Positions 1 to 11,340 are shown, numbered from the stretch's first letter. The stretch: 64,000 bases of DNA from Nemertoderma westbladi (GCA_032718475.1 JAUCBJ010003383.1:62001-126000), one strand, 5' to 3'. Numbers and translations are program-made. The notes: generated by a model not told the origin, from the sequence alone.

Positions 1-58
1 CGACGACCGCTAGCCTAATTATAATTAAATATAATATCGATAAACTCATATAGCAGCT

Positions 59-583
59 ATGACTGAGTTGATAGAAGATGATCTTGGTATCAGGGAGCGA
101 TATACCCTACCATTGCAAGCGTTTGTTGATAGTTTGATACGCGGCGACGCTAGTCAACCCACTACGGAGGACAATGGCCGTTATATCGAACCGCCAATGT
201 CAAAGGAACAACTCACGCGTGAATTGGACTATAGAAAATTCACCGCTCGCTATACGCATCGTAATGGTACGTATATGGACTTCTTAACTACTGGTCATCC
301 TATTGATTTACATGATACGGACGATGTAGACACCGAAAGGGAAATGGTTCTATTTAAATATCATACCCAGCGGAGTCGGAACGATAAACTGAGAAGCGAA
401 CACGAAAATTCTATTCGCAACCAACTCAAAAGAGAAGACGTTGAAGAGCCGGATAAATGCAGTGACTTCAACGAATATCTGGAATTCTTGAGAGAAACAT
501 ATCTCAATATTGCCAGTCAACAAAATCTAGAAACTCGATATCCTGAAGGTATACATCATGACCCTATGATAGAACTCAAATGA
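59..583 (+). CDS. ORF A of the retroelement 3' module, unknown function
   Basis: An intact 174-residue ORF starting at ATG 59, only 12 bp before ORF B. It is acidic and charged, with no signal peptide or membrane segment. Several long stretches of Glu, Arg and Lys in the C-terminal half (about residues 95-150) look helical. I recognise no domain. It sits between the presumed end of pol (outside the window) and ORF B, on the same strand as the LTRs. The inner element has no copy, because its deletion removed the region. It could be an Env-like, Gag-like or captured accessory protein; the absence of hydrophobic segments argues against a membrane protein. Confidence 0.6.
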   Translation: MTELIEDDLGIRERYTLPLQAFVDSLIRGDASQPTTEDNGRYIEPPMSKEQLTRELDYRKFTARYTHRNGTYMDFLTTGHPIDLHDTDDVDTEREMVLFKYHTQRSRNDKLRSEHENSIRNQLKREDVEEPDKCSDFNEYLEFLRETYLNIASQQNLETRYPEGIHHDPMIELK

Positions 584-595
584 CTCTATTTCACT

Positions 596-1720
596 ATGAT
601 GTATCTTACCGCAGATCGACCACTACCTGTTGTACCGGATAGCTTCGAACAGATGGAGGAGTATTGTAAAACTGGAGAAAGATCACCCGCGCTTCCTCTA
701 CAAGACGTGCGTCTTTGGTATTATTGCGATGAATGCCCTAGACCTAACCAACAAACGGAAAGACATAAACATCCGCGGAGACGTTGCGCTAAACACAGTT
801 TTACTCGCTATACTTATGGGAGTTTTGAGCGAAACTTGTTCGACGTGTCACCCACGCTCGCTCGACTCAAACCATCCTTAAATAAACCGATGATCAGAGT
901 TCCTGAATACTCGGTCAGACCTCCGCATTCCCTGGTGAGACCTCAGACTCTTGATCCTAATAGTATAACGGATCCCCCTGAACTGTATGCATTGTTTAAA
1001 GATCTAGTGTTACCCAAACAATTAATCGGTGGCACTTCGGTAGTGGGCTCTCTAGATATTCGCCCATCCTACCTAGCCGGATTGGGACGCGGACATCTAA
1101 TATCGCCGTTCAACCCATATAATCGTCCCGGTTTAACCCCGATACAACCCGTCACCGAAGTCGAGGAGAGCGTTGTACAAAACGCGTTAGATGCTATTCG
1201 GCAGAAGATCGGAAAAGGAACTTACGATTGTTTAGAGAAACGTAAATTGCAGCAGCAAGTCCAAGCAGTGAAGGAATTGGCCTTACCCCAGTTCGATCGA
1301 GAAATCCAGAACCTCGAGGAAGACATCGAACTTGGACGAACCTACTCTCTGCAAGAGTTTTTGGACGAACGCTTCCAACGACAATCGGAGGAAAATCAGC
1401 TCGAGGAGAAGCATATCGAAATGGACGAGAGAGAAGAAGCAGCTTTAGCCCAGCCAGAAGCTCAAATCCTTATGACTGATCTCTATTCCAAAACCATCAT
1501 TCATGCCTCGATGGTTCCCCATTTCGGAGACAAACTCTTCGCCACGGTACAACCCCAACCGGTTGATATCCACCTAAGATCTCGAGATCTTATCGCTGAC
1601 GCTCCTATATTACAGCGTCTGCCAATTGAGGCTGCTCGTGTCGACGGTATACTCGTTGAACCTCCGGACAATCGAGCGGATCTTGTCCGGTATGGTACAC
1701 GAGGTCAACCTACACGCTAG
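596..1720 (+). CDS. ORF B of the retroelement 3' module, possible zinc-binding protein, unknown function
   Basis: An intact 374-residue ORF. The N-terminal part has a Cys/His cluster (Cys44, Cys47, His57 and His59, Cys64, His67) that could bind one zinc ion. A Pro-rich middle follows, then a charged helical stretch with coiled-coil character (about residues 195-290). A degraded copy of codons for roughly residues 115-275 occurs at 17078-17570 in the inner element, so the ORF is part of the family and not a chance reading frame. The ORF overlaps the likely start of ORF C (ATG 1692) by 29 bp in another frame. I recognise no family. Confidence 0.6.
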   Translation: MMYLTADRPLPVVPDSFEQMEEYCKTGERSPALPLQDVRLWYYCDECPRPNQQTERHKHPRRRCAKHSFTRYTYGSFERNLFDVSPTLARLKPSLNKPMIRVPEYSVRPPHSLVRPQTLDPNSITDPPELYALFKDLVLPKQLIGGTSVVGSLDIRPSYLAGLGRGHLISPFNPYNRPGLTPIQPVTEVEESVVQNALDAIRQKIGKGTYDCLEKRKLQQQVQAVKELALPQFDREIQNLEEDIELGRTYSLQEFLDERFQRQSEENQLEEKHIEMDEREEAALAQPEAQILMTDLYSKTIIHASMVPHFGDKLFATVQPQPVDIHLRSRDLIADAPILQRLPIEAARVDGILVEPPDNRADLVRYGTRGQPTR

Positions 1721-2203
1721 ACCTTTACCGAACTCGTTTTATGGGATCAAAGACCACCCTTATTATGTCAATCTAACTCAATATTATATGGTAAAACCGG
1801 AAGATCCTACACATAGTCTAAGGTTTCTACCACTAATAAATCCTCTCGATCTTGTCGAACTCGAACAACTGCAGAAACATCTGGATCAGTTAGTGAAAGT
1901 AAACTCATTCAGAAAACCCTACAATGTTTCCAGAATAGAGAAGGATATAATGCCTCCGTATAATCTTGATGGATTTATTAAAACTCGATTAGTCTACTGG
2001 AATCTCGATGTATTATTCGAGGAAGAGAGAATACAACGATATGGAGATGTAGAGACGTATACTACACAGTATCTGAAGTATAGGGATCTACCAAACGCTA
2101 GTGAATGCACCACCTTGTGGCATCCGGTGGGGATGACCCTAGAAAACGCCACTAAAGAGTGGAACGAAACTCTTAACGTTATCGAAATGTATGGAGTTGT
2201 CAC
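1692..2203 (+). pseudogene. ORF C, 5' part, interrupted by the inner retroelement
   Basis: An open frame from ATG 1692 runs into the 5' end of the inserted LTR at 2204 (the apparent reading on to 2414 is LTR sequence). Discounting the insertion and one copy of GTCAC, the same frame continues at 19204 without loss of a base. The segment is rich in aromatic and charged residues and has no recognised domain. The start is inferred: the frame is open further upstream inside ORF B, and ATG 1692 is the last Met before conserved-looking sequence. Joined to its downstream part it would be the largest ORF of the module, in the region of 860 codons before decay. Confidence 0.6.
2199..2203. repeat. Target-site duplication GTCAC, left copy
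   Basis: GTCAC directly precedes the TG of the left LTR at 2204 and recurs at 19199-19203, directly after the CA that ends the right LTR. Five bases is a usual duplication length for BEL/Pao and many other LTR elements. Confidence 0.85.
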
Positions 2204-3404
2204 TGTAAAGGCTTTTGCGGAATTAGCTGGTTATTTTTCCCGCAAAGTACTCTGTAGGTGTTTTAGCGGACATAAAAAGCCGTTTCCTTACTGTACCGGT
2301 GTTTTAGTGGACATAAAAAGCCATTTCTTCTGTATGTGTACTTTAGCGGACATAACTAGCGATTTTATGTCGCAATACGCCAAAATACTCTTGATACAGT
2401 GTAAGTTCATATGACGACATCTATCAGCTGATATGTCCACGTGTAACTTTTTCTTTGTTCTTTGTTCGGTCGACCAATCAGAGCGATTTTCATTTTATTT
2501 GTACAGAAACCTCCGGGAAATCGCGCAATGCATTATGGTTTATGTTTACCTTTTTTCCTGATGCCAGAACATCGGCTGTGGAATTATTCTGTGTTTCAGA
2601 CTTTAGCCAAACATTAGAACGGCTTTGATCATAGAAACGTATAACTGTTATCAAATCAATCAAATCGCACCTCATATCACAAACCGAACTGGTCAGACTC
2701 AAATGCTATACATACCTTTCACCGCATTATTTTACTGCTATTTACTGTCGGTTATTAATTGTATCAGTTGATGGAATATTGTTATATTTGGAGAATATCG
2801 ATAAATAACCATAAAACCCCAATCTTCTTGATATACTGAAGGTTAGAGAGACCGGTTACATATAGCAATTGCGACTTACATTATAGTGGTTTTGGAGTGA
2901 ATTGAATGCTATTTCATAGGCCCTACATGTGTCGGTTGCTGTTCTCCTTATATATGATTAAAATTAGTGAAGGTCGGCAGATCGGTGTGCAGCATTGTGC
3001 GGTAGTGTGCATGAGTGTGATAGATAACAAAGCATCTCCTAAAGAATGCGCTTTATACGTGAATCATTAGCCATCCCGTTGTGTTTAGTGTAAGTCATAA
3101 CTCTGTTTACATACTTAGAGCGCCACGTCCTAAAGGAACTGTTAATATTTCCCGAAAGTGAATAATATTTGTCAGAGATTATATATTAACGATCAATCGA
3201 ATAATACAGTAGGCCTACACCGCAATAAGGTTAGAGCATCCGAATCCAGTCTCCCGGGTAAATCCAGTGGGTGAATGGTCGCGCATAGGCTGGCTTCGGC
3301 TAATGTAGTGTATCAAATACTTGTCATAGGCTAAAGTCGATTTATAACCTAGAAGACACCTAAATTTGGCAGGTTAAACTGCTAAAGGTCTAAAAGCGCG
3401 AACA
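2204..3404 (+). repeat. 5' LTR of the inner element
   Basis: It starts TGTAAAGGC and ends GCGCGAACA. It matches 17998-19198 over its full length with about 11 substitutions and matches the more diverged 21381-23180. Its first 170 bp contain several roughly 50-bp imperfect repeats, each with a TTTAGYGGACATAA motif, a possible enhancer-like block. Nothing coding is supported; the apparent 70-codon minus frame at 2490-2702 recurs in the other LTR only because the LTRs are copies. Confidence 0.9.
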
Positions 3405-3590
3405 ATAACAGTTATATCTTCTGATTGCAGTGTAGGCAATAAATACAGTTTACTATTGTTCTGGTAAGAACAATAACAGTTATTTCTTCTGATTGCAGTG
3501 TAGGCAATAAATACAGTTTAATATTGTTCTGGTAAGAACAATAACAGTTATTGCTTCTTTATTGCAACGTAAGCAATAAAGCAAAAGTAC
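3401..3590 (+). repeat. 68-bp tandem repeat just inside the 5' LTR
   Basis: Units start at 3401, 3469 and 3537, each opening with AACAATAACAGTTAT; the third is diverged and partial. The first unit begins with the last four bases of the LTR, so the array covers the place where a primer-binding site is expected. No clear tRNA-complementary TGG-type site is visible. Confidence 0.7.
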
Positions 3591-5004
3591 CGGTCGACCG
3601 GTAACCAGTAGGCCTGACTGCCTAACCACCCGAACCGGTACTTACAGCAGTACAGGTACAGCAGTATTATTCGATTTTGATAATTACATACCGGTAGGTG
3701 TTGATATTTAATCGGGGACGCCTGGTTTTTATTGGGATTTTACTTAATTCTTTCTATATTTTTTATTTATTTTTGTTTTATTTATTTTATTTATTTGTAA
3801 GTTATTATTGAGCAGAAGGCGTGTAAGCCTGCTCAGATTGTATAAATAATTTGTAGGCTGGATTGTTGTCTGGCTGTTGTTAAGTCTGAAGAGATTGCAG
3901 TGTGTGTAGAGTGTATGTCCGATAAAGTACTAGTTAGGAACGTGGTGGGCATCCAGTGCTGTAAGGTAAATCCCCCCTGAAAGAATAATTCATACTACTC
4001 GGTTAGAACGCATACTAACTAACCATTTCGGAGTCTGCATATACTGTAGTTTATTTAGGCTTGATAGTAGTCTGCCAGCGTTTGGTCTGTATTTTGTTTG
4101 TGTAGTCTGTATGGGTAACGTAATATTTATTATTCAGAGTTTATGCGATTATTCGCAACATACATACCCCCAAGTTTATTCCTACAGTAATTGTGCTTGT
4201 TATATATACCGTTATAGTTAAATTAACCCCGGTACTACATCAGGGCTGTTTGGCGTAGGTAAAGACTGGAGATTTTATGCTTTGGTCACTCCGGCAGATA
4301 CCGTGGTTCTGTTAGCTGTACAAGTATTTTTAACTGCTGGTTATTTGTTGTATAAGTACTTGTACCTAATTTAGGGTTTAGTGTACAGTGCTTTCCGAAG
4401 GTAATTAGTGTGTGGGCAGTATATTTGTGTTGTAAAGTGGTTAATAGGCACGTTGGCTCTGGTAGGCAGCGGTAATTAACTTCTAGGTAGGAACACTCCG
4501 TATACATAATGTAGTACTTATAGCGCTACAGCTATAAGTCATCAGACGGTGGTATTTTTCCTATCTGGACAACGCAATTTATTTTCTACTACTTTATTAT
4601 TTTCAAATACCGTAGTATCCTGTCCGTTTGTAATAACCAGAAATTCTAACCCTTTGTTAGGCTGGTTTGTAGATTTCTTGTAAAGTTAACCCTAAAAATT
4701 AGTACGTATAAATTTTGTGTTTGTTTAGAGATTGTAATCTCACCCCGAATTGTACATAATTTGTAGTAATAAGTAACTTAGGCAAGTAGAATTATTTGTT
4801 TTAGTGTCCAAAACAATAGGTAGCACTTCACTGAGAGCGTACAGCTTCTGTGTAGTGACTCCTTCCCAGAAATAATAACATTTATTTCAAACATTGACAA
4901 AAACCCATAAAAAGGTATATATATATATATTATAAATCAACTCAAACCGATTTATAAAATAGTAGGCCTGTCATACAACAATTAGGTCTTAATATCAGTT
5001 GGAC
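3591..5004. other. Non-coding leader of the inner element, first part
   Basis: No supported gene. The short frames here are not conserved and have no domain. The sequence is presumably untranslated leader between the 5' LTR and gag. Confidence 0.5.
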
Positions 5005-5349
5005 TACAGTCCCAATCCCAATAAACATTAACTTGGTCGTTTTGGCGGCCAAAATGACCAAAATCACCAAAAAAAAAGGGGTGTATTCCTATGGGCTACT
5101 TGGTCGTTTTGGCGAAGCGATTTAACTCGAATCAGCTCAATCCAGACAGTCTGTCTCCTTGGCCATCCATTTGGTGGATCTGACTAAATGTCGGCTTGCT
5201 TTCATTTTTATTATTGACAGATTGTTAACTTACCCGGCGCTGAGCCTTGCAGTACTGGAGTCCGCCCATTGAGGCATTGATAGAGTACACAGTCTTATAA
5301 AAGGAGTTGAATGGGGCTTCGTTAAAGGAGGAGTATGTATAATAATCTG

Positions 5350-5505
5350 AACGTCCCGAAATTAATTTATGGACGTCCCGAAATTAACTATACTATATGG
5401 ACGTCCCGAAATTAACTTATGGACGTCCCGAAATTAACTTATGGACGTCCCGAAATTAATTTATGGACGTCCCGAAATTAATTTATGGACGTCCCGAAAT
5501 TAATC
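5350..5505 (+). repeat. 22-bp minisatellite (GGACGTCCCGAAATTAAYTTAT)
   Basis: About seven consecutive units with the core GACGTCCCGAAATTAA; one junction carries extra bases. Around 5540-5590 shorter pieces of the unit appear in reverse orientation, so part of the array can fold back on itself. Confidence 0.8.
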
Positions 5506-5650
5506 TATCAACCAATCAGAATCATAATGAAATAACTAATTAATGGACGTCCATAAATTAATTTCGGGATGTTAATTTCGGAAATTAATTTCAATAATAT
5601 TTTTTTTTATAATAAACATTTTTTTAAATATTTTTTTAATGTATAATTCG

Positions 5651-6077
5651 CGGACACTGCGGGGTGACTACAAAACAAAGACCCAATTATAAAGACCTGC
5701 ATAATCTTGTTGTGTTAACTTTCGTTAATTGTTTTGAATCCCCGTCACGCCTCTGTAACTTGCTCCTTTATTACTAATCTGCTCCTTTAAATAGCAATGG
5801 TACATAACGCTCATTGTGACCTGTACAAAACAAAGAGGAAAAGTCGCGTTACGTCCCAAAGAGCGTTAGGTTCCAAGGAGCTTTAGGTCCCATTGCCAGA
5901 GAGCGTGAGATCACATTGCCATTTAAAGGAGCAGGTTAGTAAAGAAGCATGTTACAGAGGCGTGTTGGGGAACCAAAACAATAAACGAAAGTTAACACAT
6001 GCGTTTTGTATTTGTACAGGTCTTTATTATTTGGGTCGTTGGTCTTTGTTTTGTAGTCACCCGACACTGCGGTGTTG
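5651..6077. mobile_element. Foldback or MITE-like palindromic element
   Basis: 5651-5805 is the imperfect reverse complement of 5915-6077. Both arms contain GGTGACTACAAAACAAAGAC, GTTAACTTTCGTT and ACGCCTCTGTAAC. The loop is about 110 bp. There is no coding capacity; the 82-codon frame across it is a by-product of the arms. Confidence 0.65.
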
Positions 6078-6909
6078 CGTGGGGGCCACCAATCTACCCA
6101 CCCACACTCAACTCCCAACTTCCTGGACTCTAGAATACTGAGTGAAAGCGTCTGAAACTACTACAGGAACTCCATGACAGACTATGGGCTAGCCACTAGG
6201 GACTGGCGCCCTTGAACATGTAAACTGTAGTACCTACTGTACCACCTACCTTAAAGTGACCTGTGGGACCAGCCCATTATTAGTGAGGTCGGCATTTATC
6301 TTTATCCTGCCACTCTCTTTGTATTAATATACAATAGCATACAGCTAACCTATGGCAATGGTCTACCCCCAGTGCGGGAAAGACAAGCTGGTTACCATTG
6401 AAATGAATACGGGAAGGATAATATGGTGTGTTCGTGTTCCCATCCTAATGTCTGTCGTCTTGGCTCAGCTAAGCTTAAACAGAGCCACAGCCTACAATAG
6501 AGCTTTACCTAAATACACTTCCAGTGAGCCAAGCAGTAGTGGCGGGTTAGCTCCAAAATGCACATGTAGGATTTCTTCGAAAAAGGACCAATTGGTTGAG
6601 TTACGAGTTACAATGAAAATGTATTCATGATTAGATTTTGCTTTGAACAGGAGAAACAAATGGAATATATAGGTCATCTAATTAATTGTTTAAAGATTAG
6701 CAAACAATACAGTGTAATTGAATTGATGAAATCCATAAATAAAACGTGGATACAAAATGTAAAATCGGGATGCAAAATATTAATTTCTGAGCTAAGAAAG
6801 GGAAATTGGATACTGCACAACTTTTCTGGATACAAGCGGTCCGTTTACCTTACAAAATAAAAAATAAACGTGCTAAATATAAAACAGTAGTGTCCTACTC
6901 GAACGGAAC

Positions 6910-6931
6910 GGGGGGGGGGGGGGGGGGGGGG
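6910..6931 (+). repeat. Homopolymer run of about 22 G
   Basis: A simple G tract. Runs of this length are prone to length error in sequencing. Confidence 0.9.
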
Positions 6932-7231
6932 TTTGGGGAGGGAATGTCCGGAAATCGAAGTCTTTTTCTATCTGCCAACATCCTGGGCTTTACTTACACT
7001 CAGCCTCTATTCACTGGCTGTGATTGACAAGCCAACTTGCCTCAGAAGTTCCTTTCATGAATGCCGCAATTTATATTTGGCCATTTTGGTCGTTTTGGCC
7101 GCCAAAATGACCAAGTTAATGTTTATTGGGATTGGGACTGTACTGCTTAAATAATGGTAATAAAGTAAAGTAAAGTAACCAAGTAACCCCTAAAATTCAG
7201 AAATTCAATTATTCTAAAATAATTGACATAC

Positions 7232-7480
7232 CGGTATTTACAATAGGCTTATTATATTTATTCTATAAATTTGAGCTGAAATTATATACCGGTATTCTGT
7301 AATTAATTTCTAGTCTATAATTATACTTATATATACTATAAGTGTAAGCTGTATACCGGTATTCACGATAGGCTTATTATATATTTCTATATATTTGCGC
7401 TGAAATTATATACGGTATTCTGTGACAAACTTAGTCTGTAATAATACTTATATATATACTATAAGTGCATATCGGTATTC
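7232..7480 (+). repeat. Two tandem copies of a roughly 120-bp AT-rich repeat
   Basis: Each copy contains ATAGGCTTATTATAT, GCTGAAATTATATAC and TACTTATATATA-ACTATAAGTG-like blocks in the same order. It lies between the right end of the DNA transposon and the gag start. Confidence 0.6.
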
Positions 7481-7624
7481 TAATATATTGTAAATATATC
7501 ACGTTACACTGAGTAACGATATCAACGGTAATGGGAATTAATTACTAGGCTAACAGTTGATACTGAATTACTAGACTTGCTTTAACTGTAATATAGCAGT
7601 AGGCATTCAACTGTACAAACAAAC

Positions 7625-10171
7625 ATGTCTGACACAAAGCAAAACCTGTCAGACAGTCTCCTAGATACAACCATCTGTGACCCAGACAGGAGTGTGGAAC
7701 GGGTGAGACCAAAGTTCAACTCACCTCCTACTGTAAGAAAGGTCATCCCTCCAGTAGTAGTATCAGACCCTAGGCTAGTCCAACACCATAGGTCTATCAT
7801 AGGCACTCGGGCTCAAGTCAAGCGGGACCAAGAAGCAGCTGTTAAACAGCAGTAACACTCGAGCCGAGAACTTATTTCTCAGCGGCCCGACAGCTCCGGT
7901 AGTTTGGATACTGTAGAGCTGACACCCGAGCGCGGAGCAAAGATGGCAGATGCAGTTTATTCGGATCCCCTTCTTATTCTTCCTGCAGCCGTACGCACTA
8001 GGGTATTGATTGCGGTGGAGGAACACCAAATTGATTGGGCGAGTAGTAAGCAATCGACCAAGGATAGTTATGCGGGATACACAAGGGAGGAACTGAAGTC
8101 TATTGTCGAGTCGCAATGGAACTTCCCCGGACCCGGACTCCCATTTGACTTATCGGAAGCTGCCTGGGAAGACATACACAGGATGGGAGTGACAAAGGAC
8201 ACTAGTGATCTAGCTGTGTGGAAGAGGTCGGCAGCAGGATACGTATAGGGATTCTTCAGCTCTTTGGAGCGATTAGAGGAACAACTGTTTCAACAACCCC
8301 AAGGACCTCAAGAGCAGGGAGAGCTGCTTTATCAAGTTCGAGAAAGAATTCTAAGAATCAGACTAATCCTATCGGCCTTTGAGGAGGCTTCAAAAAGAAG
8401 ACAAGACACATCGTTGCAAGTTGCCGTAAAGACTTGGTTTCAGCGGGTGAGTCTCAAGGTTCAAGGAACGGCCCAGTGGAAATTTCAGCTGGCTGAGCGC
8501 TCAACCCACGGAGAATCAACAGACGCTACCTTTTCTCAAGTGGAAAGCGAATCGACAGCAGAGAAACCGCAGAAGAAGGACGCTATTGACATCTATCTGT
8601 CAGACTATCAACGATTTCTAGGTGACGAAGAGTTGAGGAGAAGGCTGGCTGGACTTCGCCCTAATAGTGAAGGAGCCAAGTTTGTGCTGGACGCAATAGA
8701 TGCGGAAATGTTAGCTGCGAACCAAGCTAAATTTGATGAAAGCAGCCGCATCGCTAGGGTCCAAGAAGAACAAGTAAAGAAAAAACGTATAGAAGACAGA
8801 AAGAAAGCAGCAGCTGCAGTGGCAGTGGCAGTGGCAGAAGCGGAAAGAAAAGAGGCAGAGGCAAAAGCGGCAGCTGCAGCAGTAGAAGCGGAAAGAAAAG
8901 CGGCAGCGGCAGAGGCAAAAGCGGCAGCTGCAGCAGTAGAAGCGGAAAGAAAAGCGGCAGCGGCAGAAGCGGAAAGAAAGATAGCAGTGGCAGAAGCAGA
9001 ACGGAGAGCATCTGAAGAGACCACCCAACTAGAGTTGGAAAATCTGCAAGAGAAGCAAGACTACATAGATAAACAGAGAACAGCTACTCAGTGGCAGATG
9101 ATAAGTCGATCCACCCCCAAGCGACAAGGCTTTACATCATCGGATGAAGGCGATACCACCGATCCTGAAGGCGGAGGAAATAGATCTCGTTCCAACAGAC
9201 GTAGAAGAATGCCTCACCGTCAGAAATTGCCTGATTTGCCCCCAGCTGTGAGAAGGCAACTAGCTAGCACAGACTTAGGTAGTACAGAACCCACAGACCA
9301 AATTATTAGAATAGAAAGACTCCCTACTATAGTAGATGAGCCTGAATTAATTAGGCCTGTTCTCGAAGCCACCCCTTCGGTGATAGAGACACCTGTACTC
9401 CCAGAACCTACCTCTAAATTCCCTTTGCACAGCACTAAACTACCTGTGCCCAACAGAACCGCCCCTGAGACAGTTCCTGTCCTGGACTCCGAGCGAAATA
9501 TAAACGATTTGTCGCCCGTTGTCCCTCGTCTACCCGCTACTATGTTGGTGGCTCCCGCTTCGGCGGTAGAGTGGGTGGATGAGGGATGGCGGGAGATGGG
9601 TCTCCTGCTCGGGCAGCTGAGGGAACACCGTTCGTGTTCCTCTCAGCAGGTCCGGGAGATGGAAGGGACTGTTCAGCAGTTAAAGGGAACAGTCAGAGAG
9701 GGCAGGTTAGAGTTGCAAGAAGTGCAGCAGAGTATCACGTTAGAACGCGATAAATTAGTAAATATACAAAAGGGTATACCACCACCCCCTGTAACAATGT
9801 GTCAACCTGTTAGGTCTGAAGTATTTCATGCGCAAGGTGTGGAGCCTACACGCATCTATACTGCTAGTGAAGTAGAAACTCCTATAGTAAACCCTATTAA
9901 GGGTAATTATAAACCTGTTGACAATGATATTCCATATAGACCTGATCATAATCCGAGAAATTTATATACCAATAACTCGATATTATATAACACGATGGCC
10001 CAAGAAAGTTTTACGCGTCAAATGGCTAGAACCGAAGCCCGTCAAGCGGTAAAGGTGGGAGAGATCGTCAAGTTCAATGGAGATGAGATGAAATGGTTAC
10101 CTTTTAATGAATATTACAAAGATAACATACAGAACTCTGTGCTATCTAACGGAGATTTAGATTCCTCATAG
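7625..10171 (+). pseudogene. gag: BEL/Pao-type Gag, N-terminal and central part, with two in-frame stops
   Basis: One frame runs from ATG 7625 to 10171, broken only by TAA (7853-7855) and TAG (8246-8248); three separate ORFs are really one. The middle (8790-9010) is a Lys/Glu/Ala-rich coiled coil built from an 18-residue repeat. A disordered Arg/Ser/Pro region follows, then a second coiled coil around 9590-9760. The final part (from about 10040, VKFNGDEMKWLPFNEYYKD) resembles the start of the conserved BEL/Pao Gag core. The frame is then lost at 10171. Gag would build the virus-like particle. It is inactive as it stands unless stops are suppressed. Confidence 0.75.
8800..9010 (+). repeat. 54-bp coding minisatellite encoding Ala/Glu/Lys heptad-like repeats in Gag
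   Basis: A 54-bp unit (18 codons, with AERKAAAAEAK) occurs about two and a half times, with partial units on either side. The three minus-strand frames through it are low-complexity shadows. Confidence 0.75.
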
Positions 10172-10522
10172 AGTGCTTGGAAGGATCTCCCAAGTTAATG
10201 GCGTTAAAGTTTATTGGACATCCAGATGGATTAAGACAAGTTTGGGATACACTAAACATCAGGTATGGTAATAGGAATAACATAGCTAGGTATTTGTATG
10301 CAAAATTGGTAGCGCCCCAAAGTTCATTAGCAGCGGGATTATAGAGTTTTCCGATGAGATTCAGGAGATCTGTAGACAATTAGATTGGCTAGGTAAGTCT
10401 CATGAATATCAGAGTTCTATGGTTATTGGAGCCGTGGCCTCTACTTTACCAAAGGGTGGAGTAGGTACACGCTGGGACAAGAAAGTCTTATATATGATGG
10501 AACAACAACGAAGGACCCTACC
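10172..10522 (+). pseudogene. gag: Gag core, frameshifted segment
   Basis: Pieces of Gag core continue here in other frames. From about 10172 one frame gives a stretch including GHPDGLRQVWDTLNIRYGN, and from about 10330 another gives the stretch including TLPKGGVGTRWDKKV. Their order and style match the BEL/Pao Gag core. At least two frameshifts separate the N-terminal frame from the zinc-knuckle frame. Confidence 0.65.
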
Positions 10523-11320
10523 ATGGCTGATCTCATGTCCTTCTTAGATGGAGAGGTAAAATTACAGCTCCTAAAGCAGTCCAGAGAGAAGACACCGGAA
10601 AATAAGGTAAGTGAGAAACCCGTTTCTAGGAGAAAGGTAACACCAGTGTGTTATACCGACGACGGCGAAAGCCAGGCTTCTCAAGAAGAGGACAGCGGGA
10701 AAGACACTGAAAGATCTTACTACGTCAACAAAGCGCCTAAAGACGTAAGTAAATTCAAGTCTCGAACCAATGACAGGAGAGAACAGGTAAGAAAAACTCC
10801 TCCTACATCTCCTAAGAGAATTCATGTAAGAAAGCCCGAAGAAAGAACGAGTGTGCACAACGTTACTCAAAGTAAGGTAAGTAACATCAAACCGAAATGT
10901 GCGCTGTGTGACGGGCCCCACCATTTGAGTGTGTGTGATGAATTCCTAAAGAAATCATTAAAAGATAGACGTGAAGTCATGTGGGATAAGCGGTTGTGTT
11001 ATAATTGCCTCAGACAAGGACACCAACGGCGAACCTGTTACTCCGACGCAAGGTGTGCAAAGTGCGGCGCGAAACATCATATCTTGTTGCACACTGAATT
11101 CGAACGAAACAGCCCGAGTCAGGTAAGTGAGTCCGAACTACATGTCCAATTCAGTGATGTGAACGACACTGACCAAAGTTCTGAGATGGAAGGATTCTAT
11201 ACGGACGAATTCTCCGACGAAAACGAATCCTGTTACCTAATAAATACCGCAGTGTATCGAGCACTTACGTTTGAGAAAGAAACCGATAGTGAGCTCCCCC
11301 TGACTGCTCCTGACCGATAA
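10523..11320 (+). CDS. gag: BEL/Pao Gag C-terminal part with zinc knuckles
   Basis: A 265-residue open frame. After a charged linker come cysteine knuckles: CALC...H...C from residue 126, a canonical CX2CX4HX4C (CYNCLRQGHQRRTC), and a third CAKC...HH...H. This spacing is typical of the nucleocapsid part of BEL/Pao Gag, which binds the genomic RNA. The first Met may not be a true start, since Gag coding precedes it in a different frame. The frame stops at 11320 and protease follows after about 20 bp. Confidence 0.75.
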   Translation: MADLMSFLDGEVKLQLLKQSREKTPENKVSEKPVSRRKVTPVCYTDDGESQASQEEDSGKDTERSYYVNKAPKDVSKFKSRTNDRREQVRKTPPTSPKRIHVRKPEERTSVHNVTQSKVSNIKPKCALCDGPHHLSVCDEFLKKSLKDRREVMWDKRLCYNCLRQGHQRRTCYSDARCAKCGAKHHILLHTEFERNSPSQVSESELHVQFSDVNDTDQSSEMEGFYTDEFSDENESCYLINTAVYRALTFEKETDSELPLTAPDR

Positions 11321-11340
11321 CCATCTTGGAAAGCACCAAC

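Larger units (their letters stand above)
5007..7140. mobile_element. Non-autonomous DNA transposon with about 58-bp inverted ends and TA duplication, nested in the leader
   Basis: The left end from 5007 (CAGTCCCAATCCCAATAAAC) is the reverse complement of the right end finishing at 7140, with about two mismatches over 58 bp. TA flanks both sides (5005-5006 and 7141-7142), as in Tc1/mariner-like elements. Inside each end is a second near-palindrome around TTTTGGCGGCCAAAA. No transposase is visible. The 92-codon frame at 6352-6630 has no recognisable domain and I do not call it a gene. The interior holds a minisatellite, a foldback element and a G run. Confidence 0.7.

Noticed and set aside
2204-2414. 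Extension of ORF C to 2414
   Set aside because: The last 70 codons are LTR sequence; the true continuation is at 19204.
5350-5505. CRISPR-like array
   Set aside because: Units are contiguous with no unique spacers; the same holds for 28845-29137, 38487-38776 and 48187-48418.
6352-6630. 92-codon ORF inside the DNA transposon as a gene
   Set aside because: No domain, no conservation to test, and the opposite strand is also open.
8608-9028. Three long minus-strand ORFs (Ala/Ser, Cys/Phe and Leu/Pro-rich)
   Set aside because: They are antisense readings of the Gag coiled-coil minisatellite.
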